Below, piece by piece: positions 1 to 8,734 of a DNA stretch of 64,000 nt. The position numbers and the translations under genes are program-made. The stretch is from Maricaulis virginensis (GTDB lineage: Bacteria; Pseudomonadota; Alphaproteobacteria; Caulobacterales; Maricaulaceae). Location of the stretch: contig NZ_BSFE01000013.1 of the NCBI RefSeq assembly GCF_027922185.1, positions 1 to 64,000 of the forward strand, given 5' to 3'. How positions within the stretch are numbered: the stretch's first letter is position 1; each line of letters begins with the position of its first letter. Under the pieces are notes generated by a model. The model ran no database searches and was not told the origin of the DNA. It saw nothing but the letters and a program-made list of their open reading frames with translations.

Positions 1-68
1 AGCCTGATGCTGTCACCCACCAGGCGCGGACGAGCTCCGCACGCTCCCGGGCACAAGGGACTGAGCTC

Positions 69-218
69 ATGCCTCCCATCCCGGAAACCGATGACGAGCA
101 TACGCGCATCTGGGAGGGCGGGGACAAGTTTCCGGCCCCGGCCCCACAAACCGTCATCCTGACGAAGGTCAGGACCCAGATCGCAAAGGGAGATTTTGGC
201 CAGGCGGGCTCGGTCTGA
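69..218 (+). CDS. small hypothetical ORF, or the end of a gene entering from the left edge
   Basis: There are 49 codons from an ATG to TGA. An AAGGGA sequence lies 8 bases before the ATG and could be a ribosome binding site. However, the same frame is open upstream to the left edge of the window, so this may be the C-terminal part of a longer gene. The product begins MPPIPETDDEHTRIW, is charged, and has no signal peptide or membrane segment. I do not recognise a family. Confidence 0.35.
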   Translation: MPPIPETDDEHTRIWEGGDKFPAPAPQTVILTKVRTQIAKGDFGQAGSV

Positions 219-609
219 GCGGCGGCGATGTGCGGGATAAGTGCATATTCGCGGTCACCCGGCCCTACGAACTGGGCCCTGACCGAAGCCTGCGCCCGCG
301 AAAGCGGGTGTCAGGGTGACGGTGTTTGTGGCGGCGTTCTCACTCTGTCTTCCACCCTATACATTTTTCCCGGACGGAGGCCTGCGCAGGCAGGCTGCAG
401 ATCCGGGACCAACCGCGGGTCACTCCAAGCGATGAGCTTCCCGTAGATCCCGGCGCTGCGCCCGGCCTGCGCCGGGCTTTCAGCCGGGAAAAGCGGAGGG
501 GTGTTCAGGGTAAGGGTGCGGCTTTGGCATCCTCTCTTCCACCGGGGAGACGGGAGCGGGGTACAACCCCATGGCAAAGCGCGCGGAAACGCACTAGATA
601 GAGGGCGTA
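219..609. repeat. gene-free stretch with short GC-rich inverted repeats
   Basis: I see no convincing gene in these 390 bases. They hold a perfect 12-bp palindrome (GCCTGCGCAGGC, 380-391) and a hairpin with arms GCCCGGC (460-466) and GCCGGGC (471-477) followed by TTT. The hairpin could end a transcript arriving from the left. The rest looks like the degraded intergenic repeat debris common in alphaproteobacteria. The scaffold gene that follows starts without a strong ribosome binding site. Confidence 0.45.
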
Positions 610-1062
610 ATGGCTGACGAACTCTACTCCAATGCCGTCCTGCGGCTGGCGGCGGATATTCCGCGCATCGGGCGTCTTGAACGTCCGCAGGCATCGGTGC
701 GCAAGGTTTCGCGCCTGTGCGGTTCGGAAATCGAGATCGATATCGTCATGCGCGGCGAGCGTGTTGCCGACCTCGCCCTGCGGGTGAAGGCCTGTGCGCT
801 GGGCCAGGCCTCGGCCTCGGTGCTGGCGCGCCAGGCTGTCGGTGCTTCGCTGAAAGAGCTGGAAGTCGCCCGCGACAGCCTGCTGGCCATGCTGAAACAG
901 GGCAAGCCGGCACCGCGCGGACGCTTCGGCGAACTCGCTGTGCTGGAAGGTGCGCGCGCCTATCCCGCCCGCCACCAGTCGGTGATGCTGGTCTTCGAGG
1001 CGGTGACCGAGGCTGCCCGCCAGGCCGCGACCGCGCAGACTCCGACTTCGCTCACTGGATAG
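610..1062 (+). CDS. SufU/IscU-like iron-sulfur cluster scaffold family protein
   Basis: A 150-residue protein resembling the NifU N-terminal/IscU-SufU fold. Those proteins hold a nascent Fe-S cluster on three cysteines. Cys37 (in RLCGSEIEID) and Cys62 (in KACALGQASAS) match the first two ligand positions. At the third position the sequence reads RHQS (121-124), so the expected Cys is Ser124. Cluster binding may therefore be weak or lost, and family membership does not prove scaffold activity here. The gene heads a run with yidD and thrS, an order I recall from other alphaproteobacteria. No suf or isc genes are nearby. Confidence 0.8.
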   Translation: MADELYSNAVLRLAADIPRIGRLERPQASVRKVSRLCGSEIEIDIVMRGERVADLALRVKACALGQASASVLARQAVGASLKELEVARDSLLAMLKQGKPAPRGRFGELAVLEGARAYPARHQSVMLVFEAVTEAARQAATAQTPTSLTG

Positions 1063-1213
1063 GGCTGTCCGGCCCCGCCTTGCCGGCGGGACGAGCCCGG
1101 GCAGTCCGAAAAGGCTTCCACACTTCACCCACAGGCTTTACTGCGGCCCGCGGTGCGCGCTTGATGTCCATGGTGGACAGCGCGTCCAGCGGCGTTAAAA
1201 GGCTTGAATCCAT

Positions 1214-1585
1214 ATGCGTTCGACGGAACGGAAAGAAACGCCAGACCGCCCGCTCGCCGGGGCCGTGATGATCGGCGCCTTGCGCGTCTATCAGTGGACC
1301 CTGTCGCCGGTCTTCTATGCGCTGGGCGTGCGCTGCCGCCACGAGCCGAGCTGCTCGCACTATGCGATCGGATCGGTGACGGCGCAGGGCCCCTGGCGCG
1401 GTTTCTGGCTGGCGCTGGGGCGGCTGGGACGATGCCGCCCGGGCGGCACGTTCGGTTTCGACCCGGTTCCGGAGGCGCGTACGCATGTTCCCTGGTGGCG
1501 GGTCTGGGCCTTCCGGACCCGGTCGCCGGGACCAGCGCAGGACGAGCTTTCGCCGGCGGGCCGCGCCGACAACAAGGACATGTGA
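1214..1585 (+). CDS. yidD: YidD membrane protein insertion efficiency factor
   Basis: A 123-residue member of the YidD family, small membrane-associated proteins thought to help YidC insert inner-membrane proteins. The core reads LRVYQWTLSPVFYALGVRCR followed by HEPSCSHYA, the family's hallmark cysteine motif. The GRCRPGG and FDPVP segments that normally follow are also present. The start is uncertain: the ATG at 1214 has only AAAAGG about 14 bases upstream, and a second ATG at 1268 (MIGALRVYQ) would give a length closer to typical family members. The C-terminal tail of about 40 residues is longer than usual. Only three bases separate the stop from thrS. Confidence 0.92.
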   Translation: MRSTERKETPDRPLAGAVMIGALRVYQWTLSPVFYALGVRCRHEPSCSHYAIGSVTAQGPWRGFWLALGRLGRCRPGGTFGFDPVPEARTHVPWWRVWAFRTRSPGPAQDELSPAGRADNKDM

Positions 1586-1588
1586 CCG

Positions 1589-3523
1589 ATGATCAATGTG
1601 ACGCTTCCCGACGGATCGAAACGCGAGCTTCCCGACGGCGCCACGCCCCTCGACCTGGCCGAGGGCATTTCCAAATCGCTGGCCAAGGCGGCCATCATTG
1701 CCGAGGTGGACGGCCAGGACTGGGACCTGACCCGGCCGCTGGACGGTGACGCCCGGGTCGCCATCATCACGCGCAAGGACGACAAGGCGCTCGAAGTGAT
1801 CCGCCACGATGCGGCCCACATCCTCGCCCAGGCCGTGCAGGACCTGTTCCCCGGCACGCAGGTGACGATCGGCCCGGCCATCGAGGACGGGTTCTACTAT
1901 GACTTTGCCCGCGACGAGCCGTTCAGCCCGGAAGATTTCGAGGCGATCGAGAAACGCATGGGCGAGATCGTCGATGCGGATCTGCCCTTCGTGCGCGAGG
2001 TCTGGGACCGCGACGCGGCGATCGCCGAATTCGAGAAGATGGGCGAGGCCTACAAGGCCGAGCTGATCCGCGATCTGCCCGAGAGCGAGACGATCACCAT
2101 CTACCGCCAGGGCGACTGGTTCGACCTGTGCCGTGGCCCGCACCTGCCCTCTACGGGCAAGGTGGGCAAGGCGTTCAAGCTGATGAAGGTGGCCGGGGCC
2201 TATTGGCGCGGCGATCATCGCAACGCCATGCTGCAGCGGATCTACGGCACGGCCTGGGCTGACGAGAAACAGCTCAAGGCGCATCTGCACCGTCTGGAAG
2301 AGGCCGAGAAGCGCGATCACCGCCGGCTCGGCAAGCAGATGGAGCTCTTCCACTTCCAGGAAGAGGCGCAGGGCCAGGTGTTCTGGCATCCCAATGGCTG
2401 GCGTCTCTATCGCGCGGTGCAGGACTATATGCGCCGGCGGCTGGAAGCGGCGGGCTATGTCGAGATCCGGACGCCGCAGCTGATGGACCGCAAGTTCTGG
2501 GAAGCTTCCGGCCACTGGGACAAGTACCGGGAGAACATGTTCATCTCCTCGATCGACCAGGAAGAGAAGGTCCTGGCGGTCAAGCCGATGAACTGCCCGT
2601 GTCACGTCCAGGTGTTCAACCAGGGCCAGAAATCCTATCGCGACCTGCCGCTGCGCATGGCCGAATTCGGCTCCTGCCACCGCTATGAACCGTCCGGCTC
2701 GCTGCACGGGCTGATGCGGGTGCGCGGCTTCGTGCAGGACGATGCGCACATTTTCTGCACGGTCGACCAGATTACCGGCGAGGTGAAGGCCTTCTGCGAA
2801 CTCCTGAAATCGGTCTATGCCGATTTCGGTTTCGAGGAGCCGCGGATCAAGTTCTCCGACCGTCCGGAAACGCGGGTCGGGTCCGACGAGGTCTGGGACA
2901 AGGCCGAAGCGGCGCTCAAGGAAGCTGCCGAAGCCTCGGGTCTGGAATATGAGCACAATCCTGGCGACGGCGCCTTCTACGGCCCCAAACTGGACTTTGT
3001 GGTCAAGGATGCGATCGGCCGGGAATGGCAGACGGGCACGATCCAGTGCGACTTCAACCTGCCTGAACGCCTGGATGCGACCTTTGTCGGCGATGACAGC
3101 GAGAAACATCGCCCCGTGATGCTGCACCGGGCCATTCTGGGCTCGCTGGAGCGCTTCCTGGGTGTGCTGATCGAGAACTATGCCGGCAAGCTGCCCTTCT
3201 GGCTGGCACCGCGCCAGATCGTCATCGCGACGATCACCTCCGATGCCGACAGTTATGCCGAAACGGTCAAGGCGGCGATGGTGAAGGCCGGGCTGAATGT
3301 CGAGACCGATCTGCGCAACGAGAAGATCAACTACAAGGTCCGCGAACACTCGGTCGGCAAGGTGCCGGTGATCGCCGTTGTCGGCCGCAAGGAGGCCGAG
3401 GAGGGCACGCTCGCCCTGCGCTTCCTGGGCGAAGAGGGCAACAAGCAGGAAGTCCTGCCGTTCGAAGAGGCGATCGCCCGCCTGGCGGCTGATGCCACCC
3501 CGCCGGACCTGAAACGGGACTAG
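1589..3523 (+). CDS. thrS: threonyl-tRNA synthetase
   Basis: A 644-residue class II aminoacyl-tRNA synthetase that charges tRNA-Thr in the cytoplasm. The full architecture is present: an N-terminal TGS domain (about 1-62), the editing (SAD) domain with HDAAH near residue 75 and CRGPH near 185, the catalytic core with MNCPCH (zinc-site cysteine) and motif 2 (RVRGFVQDDAHIFC), motif 3 (LGSLERFLGVLIE), and a C-terminal anticodon-binding domain. Length is typical. The ATG lies three bases after yidD, so the two are probably co-transcribed, and a GTG-initiated membrane protein follows 23 bases downstream. No T-box or other leader is visible, as expected for a Gram-negative. Confidence 0.98.
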   Translation: MINVTLPDGSKRELPDGATPLDLAEGISKSLAKAAIIAEVDGQDWDLTRPLDGDARVAIITRKDDKALEVIRHDAAHILAQAVQDLFPGTQVTIGPAIEDGFYYDFARDEPFSPEDFEAIEKRMGEIVDADLPFVREVWDRDAAIAEFEKMGEAYKAELIRDLPESETITIYRQGDWFDLCRGPHLPSTGKVGKAFKLMKVAGAYWRGDHRNAMLQRIYGTAWADEKQLKAHLHRLEEAEKRDHRRLGKQMELFHFQEEAQGQVFWHPNGWRLYRAVQDYMRRRLEAAGYVEIRTPQLMDRKFWEASGHWDKYRENMFISSIDQEEKVLAVKPMNCPCHVQVFNQGQKSYRDLPLRMAEFGSCHRYEPSGSLHGLMRVRGFVQDDAHIFCTVDQITGEVKAFCELLKSVYADFGFEEPRIKFSDRPETRVGSDEVWDKAEAALKEAAEASGLEYEHNPGDGAFYGPKLDFVVKDAIGREWQTGTIQCDFNLPERLDATFVGDDSEKHRPVMLHRAILGSLERFLGVLIENYAGKLPFWLAPRQIVIATITSDADSYAETVKAAMVKAGLNVETDLRNEKINYKVREHSVGKVPVIAVVGRKEAEEGTLALRFLGEEGNKQEVLPFEEAIARLAADATPPDLKRD

Positions 3524-3546
3524 CGGCGTACGGGAGGGACGCGGAC

Positions 3547-4770
3547 GTGCGCGATGATACCAGGGCAGGCATAGCCGGCATCGCCGCGTTCGCACTCTCC
3601 TTTCTCTTCGGTGTTGCCGGATCGCTGATGATCGCGCCGGCCGTGGCGATCATGGCGCTGGTGGCCTTTCCGGTCGAGCCGTCCTTCTGGCGGCCCGGCC
3701 GGGTGCCGATCTCGCTGATCGCCGGCGGCCTCTTCCTGGTCTGGATTGCGCTGAGCTTCCTGTGGTCGCCGCATGACGATCCCGGCCAGATCTGGCGGAC
3801 CTGTCTGGGCATTCCGCTCTATGCGCTGTTTGCCGTGCGCATCGGCAAGCTGGGCGGCGCCTGGCAGCGGCGTGTCGAGGCGGCAATCATGTTCCTCGTC
3901 GCCGGGCTGGGGCTTTATCTCTTTGCCGAAGCCATGCTGGATGGCAGCGCAACCCGCGGCTTCAAGGTTGCCGTGGAGGGTATGGGCAGCCTGCCCGAAC
4001 GGGACCAGATGATCCATGTGAACCGCAATCTGGGGCATGCGGCCGTGCCGTTGCTCCTGCTGTCGGTTCCCGCGGCGCTGATCGCCTGGCGCGAGGGCGG
4101 ACCGCTGATCGGCGCGATCTTTGTCGGCCTGGCCGCTGTTGCGGCCTTTGCCTTCGATACCGAGGTCAACACGGTCGCCTTCGTGCTGGCCGGGATCGCG
4201 GCCGTTCTGACCGTATTCTGGCCGCGTACGCTGCTGGCCATCGTGTTCGGGACAGTGGCGGGCATGCTGATCGTGATGCCATTGGCCCTGCCGGATGTGA
4301 TCGCGCACATACCGCAGGGCCTGCGCGACGCCATGCCGCTGTCCTGGGTCTGGCGGCTGGAGATTTGGTCCTACGCGGGTGAACTGATCCGGGAAAAGCC
4401 CTGGACGGGGTACGGGCTGGATGCCTCGCGGCCGCTCAACGCCGAGATGGAACTGGCCGGTTACACAATCGAACGCTTGCCGTTGCATCCGCACAATGCG
4501 ACTTTGCACATCTGGCTTGAAACAGGCGCTGTCGGAGCTGTGCTCCTGGCGTCCTGTCTGGTTGCCATGGGGGGAAGAATTGCAGGTGCTCCGCAACTTT
4601 CACGGCTGCAGGCCGTTGGAGTGGTCTGGATACTTGTGGTTTATGTATCCCTTATCGTGTTCTCCTACGGGGTCTGGCAGGAATGGCACCAAGGGACAGT
4701 AGCGTTGGCGGCGACGTCGGTCTTCTTCCTCGGAGCGAAGCAGCCCCGGGGGCGGGTGCCGCGCGTCTGA
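3547..4770 (+). CDS. O-antigen ligase / Wzy-like polymerase family membrane protein
   Basis: A 407-residue integral membrane protein with about ten hydrophobic segments. The Wzy_C/WaaL family (PF04932) pattern is present: NRNLGHAA, a long periplasmic region with WSYAGELIREKPWTGYGLDASR, and then LHPHNATLHIWLETGAVGAV. The H-x-HN and E-x-G residues are typical of enzymes that polymerise or ligate lipid-linked glycans at the periplasmic face. It starts with GTG after a GGGAGG sequence. Its last 88 bases overlap a GT2 glycosyltransferase in another frame, tying the two to one surface-polysaccharide pathway. Whether it is a ligase or a polymerase cannot be told from sequence. Confidence 0.87.
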   Translation: MRDDTRAGIAGIAAFALSFLFGVAGSLMIAPAVAIMALVAFPVEPSFWRPGRVPISLIAGGLFLVWIALSFLWSPHDDPGQIWRTCLGIPLYALFAVRIGKLGGAWQRRVEAAIMFLVAGLGLYLFAEAMLDGSATRGFKVAVEGMGSLPERDQMIHVNRNLGHAAVPLLLLSVPAALIAWREGGPLIGAIFVGLAAVAAFAFDTEVNTVAFVLAGIAAVLTVFWPRTLLAIVFGTVAGMLIVMPLALPDVIAHIPQGLRDAMPLSWVWRLEIWSYAGELIREKPWTGYGLDASRPLNAEMELAGYTIERLPLHPHNATLHIWLETGAVGAVLLASCLVAMGGRIAGAPQLSRLQAVGVVWILVVYVSLIVFSYGVWQEWHQGTVALAATSVFFLGAKQPRGRVPRV

Positions 4771-5693
4771 GCGTCGTTACTGTCTCCTGGCAGACCGGCC
4801 CGCGCCTGCTCGAGGCGGTTGCCGCGATCCTGGCGGCCCCCGGTGTCGACGAATTCGTGCTCGTCAATCACGGCAATCCGCCCGACATGATCCGGCGTCT
4901 GCGCGAAATGGCGGCGGGCAGCGACAAGCTCGTCCTGGTGGAAACCGGCGCCAATCTCGGTTTTGGCAAAGGGTGCAATATCGGCGCCCGGCGTGCCTCC
5001 GGCGACTGGGTGGTGTTCCTCAATCCCGACGCCGTCCTGCGTCCCGGATCCATGCGGCGGATGAAGGCCTCGGCGGCAGAACTGGGATCGGGCATGTGGG
5101 TGCTGGGCGCGCGCATCACCAATGAGAACGGCACCGAACAGCGCGGCGGCCGCCGCGGCGAGCTGACACCGGTCTCCGCCATGGTCAGCTTCCTCGGGCT
5201 GGAGCGGTTTCTGCCGGGCGCCCGCAATCTGCATTTCGAAAACCAGCCGCTGGCCGACGGTGTGATGGATGTACCGGTCGTCTCCGGCGCCGCGATGATG
5301 GTGCCGCGTCAGGCCTTTCTCGATCATGGCGGGTTCGACGAGCGCTATTTCCTGCATGTCGAGGACATCGATCTGTGCCGCCAGGTGCGCGCCGCGGGCG
5401 GACGGGTGTATTTCGAACCGCGGGCGGAAATCCTGCACTACGGCGGCACCAGCCGCACCTCGCCCTTTTTCGTGGAGACCCACAAGGCGCTGGGTTTCAT
5501 CAAGTATTTCTGGAAACACTACCCGGGGCCGCTGCAGCGGCTCGCCACGATGGCGATGATCGGGCCGATCTTCGCGGCGATCTGGGGCCGGGTGACCCTG
5601 CTGCGCCTGAAGGCGCAGGTGCAGAATTTCATCCACCGCCAGCGTGTGGCGCTCCGCCTGCGCCGCATCCGGCGTGCCAGCGGCAGCCGCTAG
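4683..5693 (+). CDS. family 2 glycosyltransferase (rhamnosyltransferase-like)
   Basis: A 336-residue GT-A fold glycosyltransferase of the WbbL-like GT2 branch, which adds sugars to lipid-linked glycans at the cytoplasmic face. After an unusual leader of about 28 residues rich in Gly/Ala, the fold starts at LSVVTVSW. It continues with NLGFGKGCNIGARRASGDW, the acidic metal-site region FLNPDAVLR, and FDERYFLHVEDIDLCRQVRAAG, which carries the catalytic acidic pair. A basic amphipathic C-terminus (RLKAQVQNFIHRQRVALRLR) could contact the membrane. The ATG lies 88 bases inside the upstream O-antigen-ligase gene. No later in-frame ATG or GTG precedes the fold, so the overlap appears real. A long inverted repeat follows. 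Confidence 0.9.
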   Translation: MAPRDSSVGGDVGLLPRSEAAPGAGAARLSVVTVSWQTGPRLLEAVAAILAAPGVDEFVLVNHGNPPDMIRRLREMAAGSDKLVLVETGANLGFGKGCNIGARRASGDWVVFLNPDAVLRPGSMRRMKASAAELGSGMWVLGARITNENGTEQRGGRRGELTPVSAMVSFLGLERFLPGARNLHFENQPLADGVMDVPVVSGAAMMVPRQAFLDHGGFDERYFLHVEDIDLCRQVRAAGGRVYFEPRAEILHYGGTSRTSPFFVETHKALGFIKYFWKHYPGPLQRLATMAMIGPIFAAIWGRVTLLRLKAQVQNFIHRQRVALRLRRIRRASGSR

Positions 5694-5736
5694 GCCGTCT
5701 GCCGGGCAGATCACAAACACGCAACTGCGTCAGACG

Positions 5737-5900
5737 CCATCCTTCCCCTTGATGGGGAAGGGGGACCGCGCCGAAGGCGTGGTGGATGGGGTGAGGGCGG
5801 GGTGTTCGCGGCTTTGCACTAAAAAGGCCAACACCGGGATTCACCCCTTCCGACCCGAAGCTTTGCTTTGGCCCACCTTCCCCATCAAGGGGAAGGATGG
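5737..5900. repeat. intergenic inverted repeat, family A copy 1
   Basis: Two perfect 24-base complementary arms (5737-5760 and 5877-5900) enclose about 116 bases. The arms contain CTTCCCCTTGATGGGGAAG, which is itself partly palindromic. The interior segment 5832-5851 reappears in reverse complement at 60089-60108, and the arms recur in imperfect form at 60045-60197. It sits between a plus-strand and a minus-strand gene, so it may serve as a bidirectional terminator. No ORF in it is convincing. Confidence 0.8.
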
Positions 5901-5911
5901 TGTCGCAATGG

Positions 5912-6820
5912 TCAGCGGGCGGGAGCGGGAAATGCACCAGCGCGTGACAGTGCCGAGTCGACCGGGTGTTTCAGCCCGTCCGTCTCCAGCCATTTTGCCG
6001 TTTCGATGAGTTTGCCAAGGTCGAGCCCGGTGTCGAAACCGCCGCGCTCGAGCATGTAGACCACATCCTCTGTCGCCACATTACCGGTCGCAGCCGGGGC
6101 GAAGGGGCAGCCGCCAATCCCGCCGACCGAGGCGTCGATCACGTCTACGCCGGCCTCGACGGCGGCGTAGATATTGGCCATCGCCGTATTGCGCGTGTTG
6201 TGGAAGTGCATGCGCAGGCGCATGTCACCGCTCTGCGCGCGCACCAGATCCAGCGTCTTGCGGACCTTCCACGGATCGGCGACGCCGATCGTGTCGCCCA
6301 TCGCGAACTCGACCGCACCGGCGGCGCGGGCCCGGCCGGCCAGCTGGGCGACGACCGCAGGATCGACCTCGCCGTCAAACGGATCGCCGAAGGCCACGGA
6401 CACGGTCACCGAGACGGGCACGCCCTCGTCATGGGCGAGGATGGCGATGCGGTCGAACAGGTCGGCGGTCTCATCCGGGGTGGCGTTCTGGTTTTTCAGG
6501 CCGAAGCCCGGCGAGGCGACCATGACATAGTTCACCTCGTCGCAGCCGGCCTCCAGTGCGCGCCGCATGCCGCGTTCGTTAAGCGCAAGGCCGATATATT
6601 TCACCCCGTCCTGGCGCGGCACACGCTGCATCACATCATCGCTGTCGGCCATGGCCGGAACGAGTTTGGGATGGACAAAGCTGGCCGCCTCCATGCGCCG
6701 GACGCCCGCCGCGATCAGGCGTTCGACGAACTCGATCTTGGTGTCGGTCGACATCATCGCCGGGTCGTTCTGCAGCCCGTCGCGCGGGCCGACTTCAACG
6801 ATTTCGATCTTGCGGGTCAT
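5912..6820 (-). CDS. hydroxymethylglutaryl-CoA lyase family enzyme
   Basis: A 302-residue TIM-barrel lyase of the HMGL-like family. HMG-CoA lyase splits HMG-CoA into acetyl-CoA and acetoacetate, the last step of leucine degradation. GPRDGLQ (11-17) carries the catalytic Arg13 and metal-binding Asp14. HFHNTR supplies the metal-binding histidines, and VGGIGGCPFAPAATGN is the mobile loop with the catalytic cysteine. Length is normal. The start overlaps the stop of the upstream GT39 gene by 4 bases (ATGA), so translation is probably coupled although the functions seem unrelated. No leucine-degradation partners are seen nearby. A related acyl-CoA lyase remains possible. Confidence 0.92.
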   Translation of the reverse strand: MTRKIEIVEVGPRDGLQNDPAMMSTDTKIEFVERLIAAGVRRMEAASFVHPKLVPAMADSDDVMQRVPRQDGVKYIGLALNERGMRRALEAGCDEVNYVMVASPGFGLKNQNATPDETADLFDRIAILAHDEGVPVSVTVSVAFGDPFDGEVDPAVVAQLAGRARAAGAVEFAMGDTIGVADPWKVRKTLDLVRAQSGDMRLRMHFHNTRNTAMANIYAAVEAGVDVIDASVGGIGGCPFAPAATGNVATEDVVYMLERGGFDTGLDLGKLIETAKWLETDGLKHPVDSALSRAGAFPAPAR

Positions 6821-8631
6821 TGAACATCAAGCTCCGGGATATGAGGCGTGTCCGGCTGGCAGCGCGTGAAGACCGCGACCAGCGTCGTGTCACTGCCTCT
6901 GGAATAATTCGTACCGGGAAGCCAAGCCCGATGGCAGTCGCCCAGCGTGTTGAGGCGGTCGAACAGGTCGTGCTCCGGCCAGGCGCTGCCGGGCCGGCTT
7001 TCACCGGCAAAAGCCGCGCGCAAATCCTCGTCACGCGACAGGTCCAGTACCAGCAATGTGGGGGCTTCGCGCGCTTCTGCAAAGACCAGCACATCCTCTG
7101 CCGATCCGAGATAGGTCTGCGTGCCCAGCGAGAAGACGAGGCTGGGTTCGGTGTAGGATGAGGCCGCAACGATGTCGTGCGGCGCGATGTGCGCGATCTC
7201 CTCTGACATCTCCCGCACGGCACGCACCCGCTCGGCCAGACGTACCGCTTCGGCGCCGGGCAGGGCTGCGCCGCGTGTCATCACGTGCCAGCCCAGTCCC
7301 GACAGCACGGCCAGAACGAGCACGACGGAGCCGGCGCGCAGCCAGCCTGCGATCAGGGTCGCAGCCGCCAGGCCGGCAAAGACTGCGGCCGCAGCGAGTA
7401 CGAGTGCCGTCATCGCTGGCGAAAGCCCGGGTTCGGCGGTGCCGTCGAAGCTGGCCTGTACAAGGGCCAGCACATCCCGGCTCGTGCCATCGCCAAAGGT
7501 CATGAAAATCGCCGGAACGAAGATCGCAAAGACCAGCGCGGCCAGTCCGAACAGTGCCCAGCCGGTCCAGCGGGCCCAGTTCGCGGTTTTCGTCAGCTCG
7601 ACAAACCCCCAGCCTGCGATCAGGGCCAGGGCTGGGTAGGTTGGCAGCACATAGTGCGGCAGTTTGGTGGGCATAAGTTCGAAGACGATCCAGGTCGGCA
7701 GTGCCCAGGCGATCAGAAACCGCGCCGTGCGGGCGGTATCCGCATCGATCCGTCCGCGCACGGCAGGGACCAGGCGCGTCAGGCCGGGGACGAGGAAGAG
7801 GATGGCCGGGAAGAAGGTCAGCGGCAGCAGGAGGAGATAATAGCCCGGCCAGCCGCCATGGCGTTCCTGGGCCGAGATGATCTTGGGTCCCATGTCCACA
7901 CCCAGCGCCTCGCGCAGGAAATTGCCTTCGGTGGCGATCTGGATAGAGACGATCCAGGGCAGGACCATCACGACCGCCAGCACCGGCCCGGCCCAGAAGA
8001 GGAGCGGTTTCAGCCAGCGCCATTCCCGCTCCCAGATCACAAGCGTGACAGCCGTCAGTCCGGCCACCATCGGTGTCACCGGGCCCTTGATCAGCACGCC
8101 CAGGCCAAGCGCGAACCAGAAGAGGAGGGCGGTCTTGCGGCCGCCGCCGGCGCGCAGATTGGCCAGCGCTGCCAGGGCGAGCGTGGTGGCGCCGGCCAGC
8201 ACGGCGTCGGTCTTGGCGATACCGCCCTCGATGCCCAGCATCACGGTCGCCGCGAAAAGCGCCGCGCCGGCAAAGGCCGCCTCGCGGCCGACCAGGCGCT
8301 GGCCGCCCCAGAAACAGGCGAGGGCTGCCAGTATGGCACCGAACATGGAGGGGATGCGATAGGCCCAGATCTCGCGCGCCTCGGCGCTCGACAGGGCAGC
8401 GACGCTGGCCGCCTGCAGCCAGTGGATACCGACGGGCTTCTTGTTGCGCTCCTCGTCCTGGAAATTGATCTCGACGAGATTGCCGCTCTCCAGCATCTGG
8501 GCGGTCGCCTGGGCAAAGCGGCTCTCGTCGCGGTCGAGCGGTGGCAGGGTGAATATCCCGGCCAGGGCCGCCGCAGCCGCTATCGCAGCAATGATGAAAC
8601 AGGCGCGCAGGCCCCGGGAAAGCTCGATCAT
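6817..8631 (-). CDS. GT39 (ArnT/PMT-like) glycosyltransferase, membrane bound
   Basis: A 604-residue multi-spanning membrane protein of the PMT/ArnT (GT39/GT83) group. These enzymes transfer a sugar from a polyprenyl phosphate carrier to lipid A, a glycan or a protein on the periplasmic side. LDRDESRFAQ (32-41) is the first-loop acidic motif, and KKPVGIHWLQA and AYRIPSMFGA follow as in ArnT. About 11-12 hydrophobic segments run to residue 430, and a soluble periplasmic domain forms the C-terminus. The neighbouring divergent GT2 resembles the enzymes that make the polyprenyl-phosphate sugar donor. The acceptor is unknown, so I do not call it ArnT. Confidence 0.9.
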   Translation of the reverse strand: MIELSRGLRACFIIAAIAAAAALAGIFTLPPLDRDESRFAQATAQMLESGNLVEINFQDEERNKKPVGIHWLQAASVAALSSAEAREIWAYRIPSMFGAILAALACFWGGQRLVGREAAFAGAALFAATVMLGIEGGIAKTDAVLAGATTLALAALANLRAGGGRKTALLFWFALGLGVLIKGPVTPMVAGLTAVTLVIWEREWRWLKPLLFWAGPVLAVVMVLPWIVSIQIATEGNFLREALGVDMGPKIISAQERHGGWPGYYLLLLPLTFFPAILFLVPGLTRLVPAVRGRIDADTARTARFLIAWALPTWIVFELMPTKLPHYVLPTYPALALIAGWGFVELTKTANWARWTGWALFGLAALVFAIFVPAIFMTFGDGTSRDVLALVQASFDGTAEPGLSPAMTALVLAAAAVFAGLAAATLIAGWLRAGSVVLVLAVLSGLGWHVMTRGAALPGAEAVRLAERVRAVREMSEEIAHIAPHDIVAASSYTEPSLVFSLGTQTYLGSAEDVLVFAEAREAPTLLVLDLSRDEDLRAAFAGESRPGSAWPEHDLFDRLNTLGDCHRAWLPGTNYSRGSDTTLVAVFTRCQPDTPHIPELDVQ

Positions 8632-8734
8632 CCACCTCTCCGGTTCACGCCGGACATGAGAAAACCCTCGCGTCGCGAACCAAACCCGGTATGTAACGGG
8701 CAGACCCTGTTTCGCAAGCTCAAGCCGTCATCCC

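Noticed and set aside
1052..3595. Very long minus-strand open frame (about 847 codons) opposite thrS
   Set aside because: It is antisense to an unmistakable threonyl-tRNA synthetase, has a His/Arg/Gly-rich product without any fold, and arises from GC-rich codon bias.
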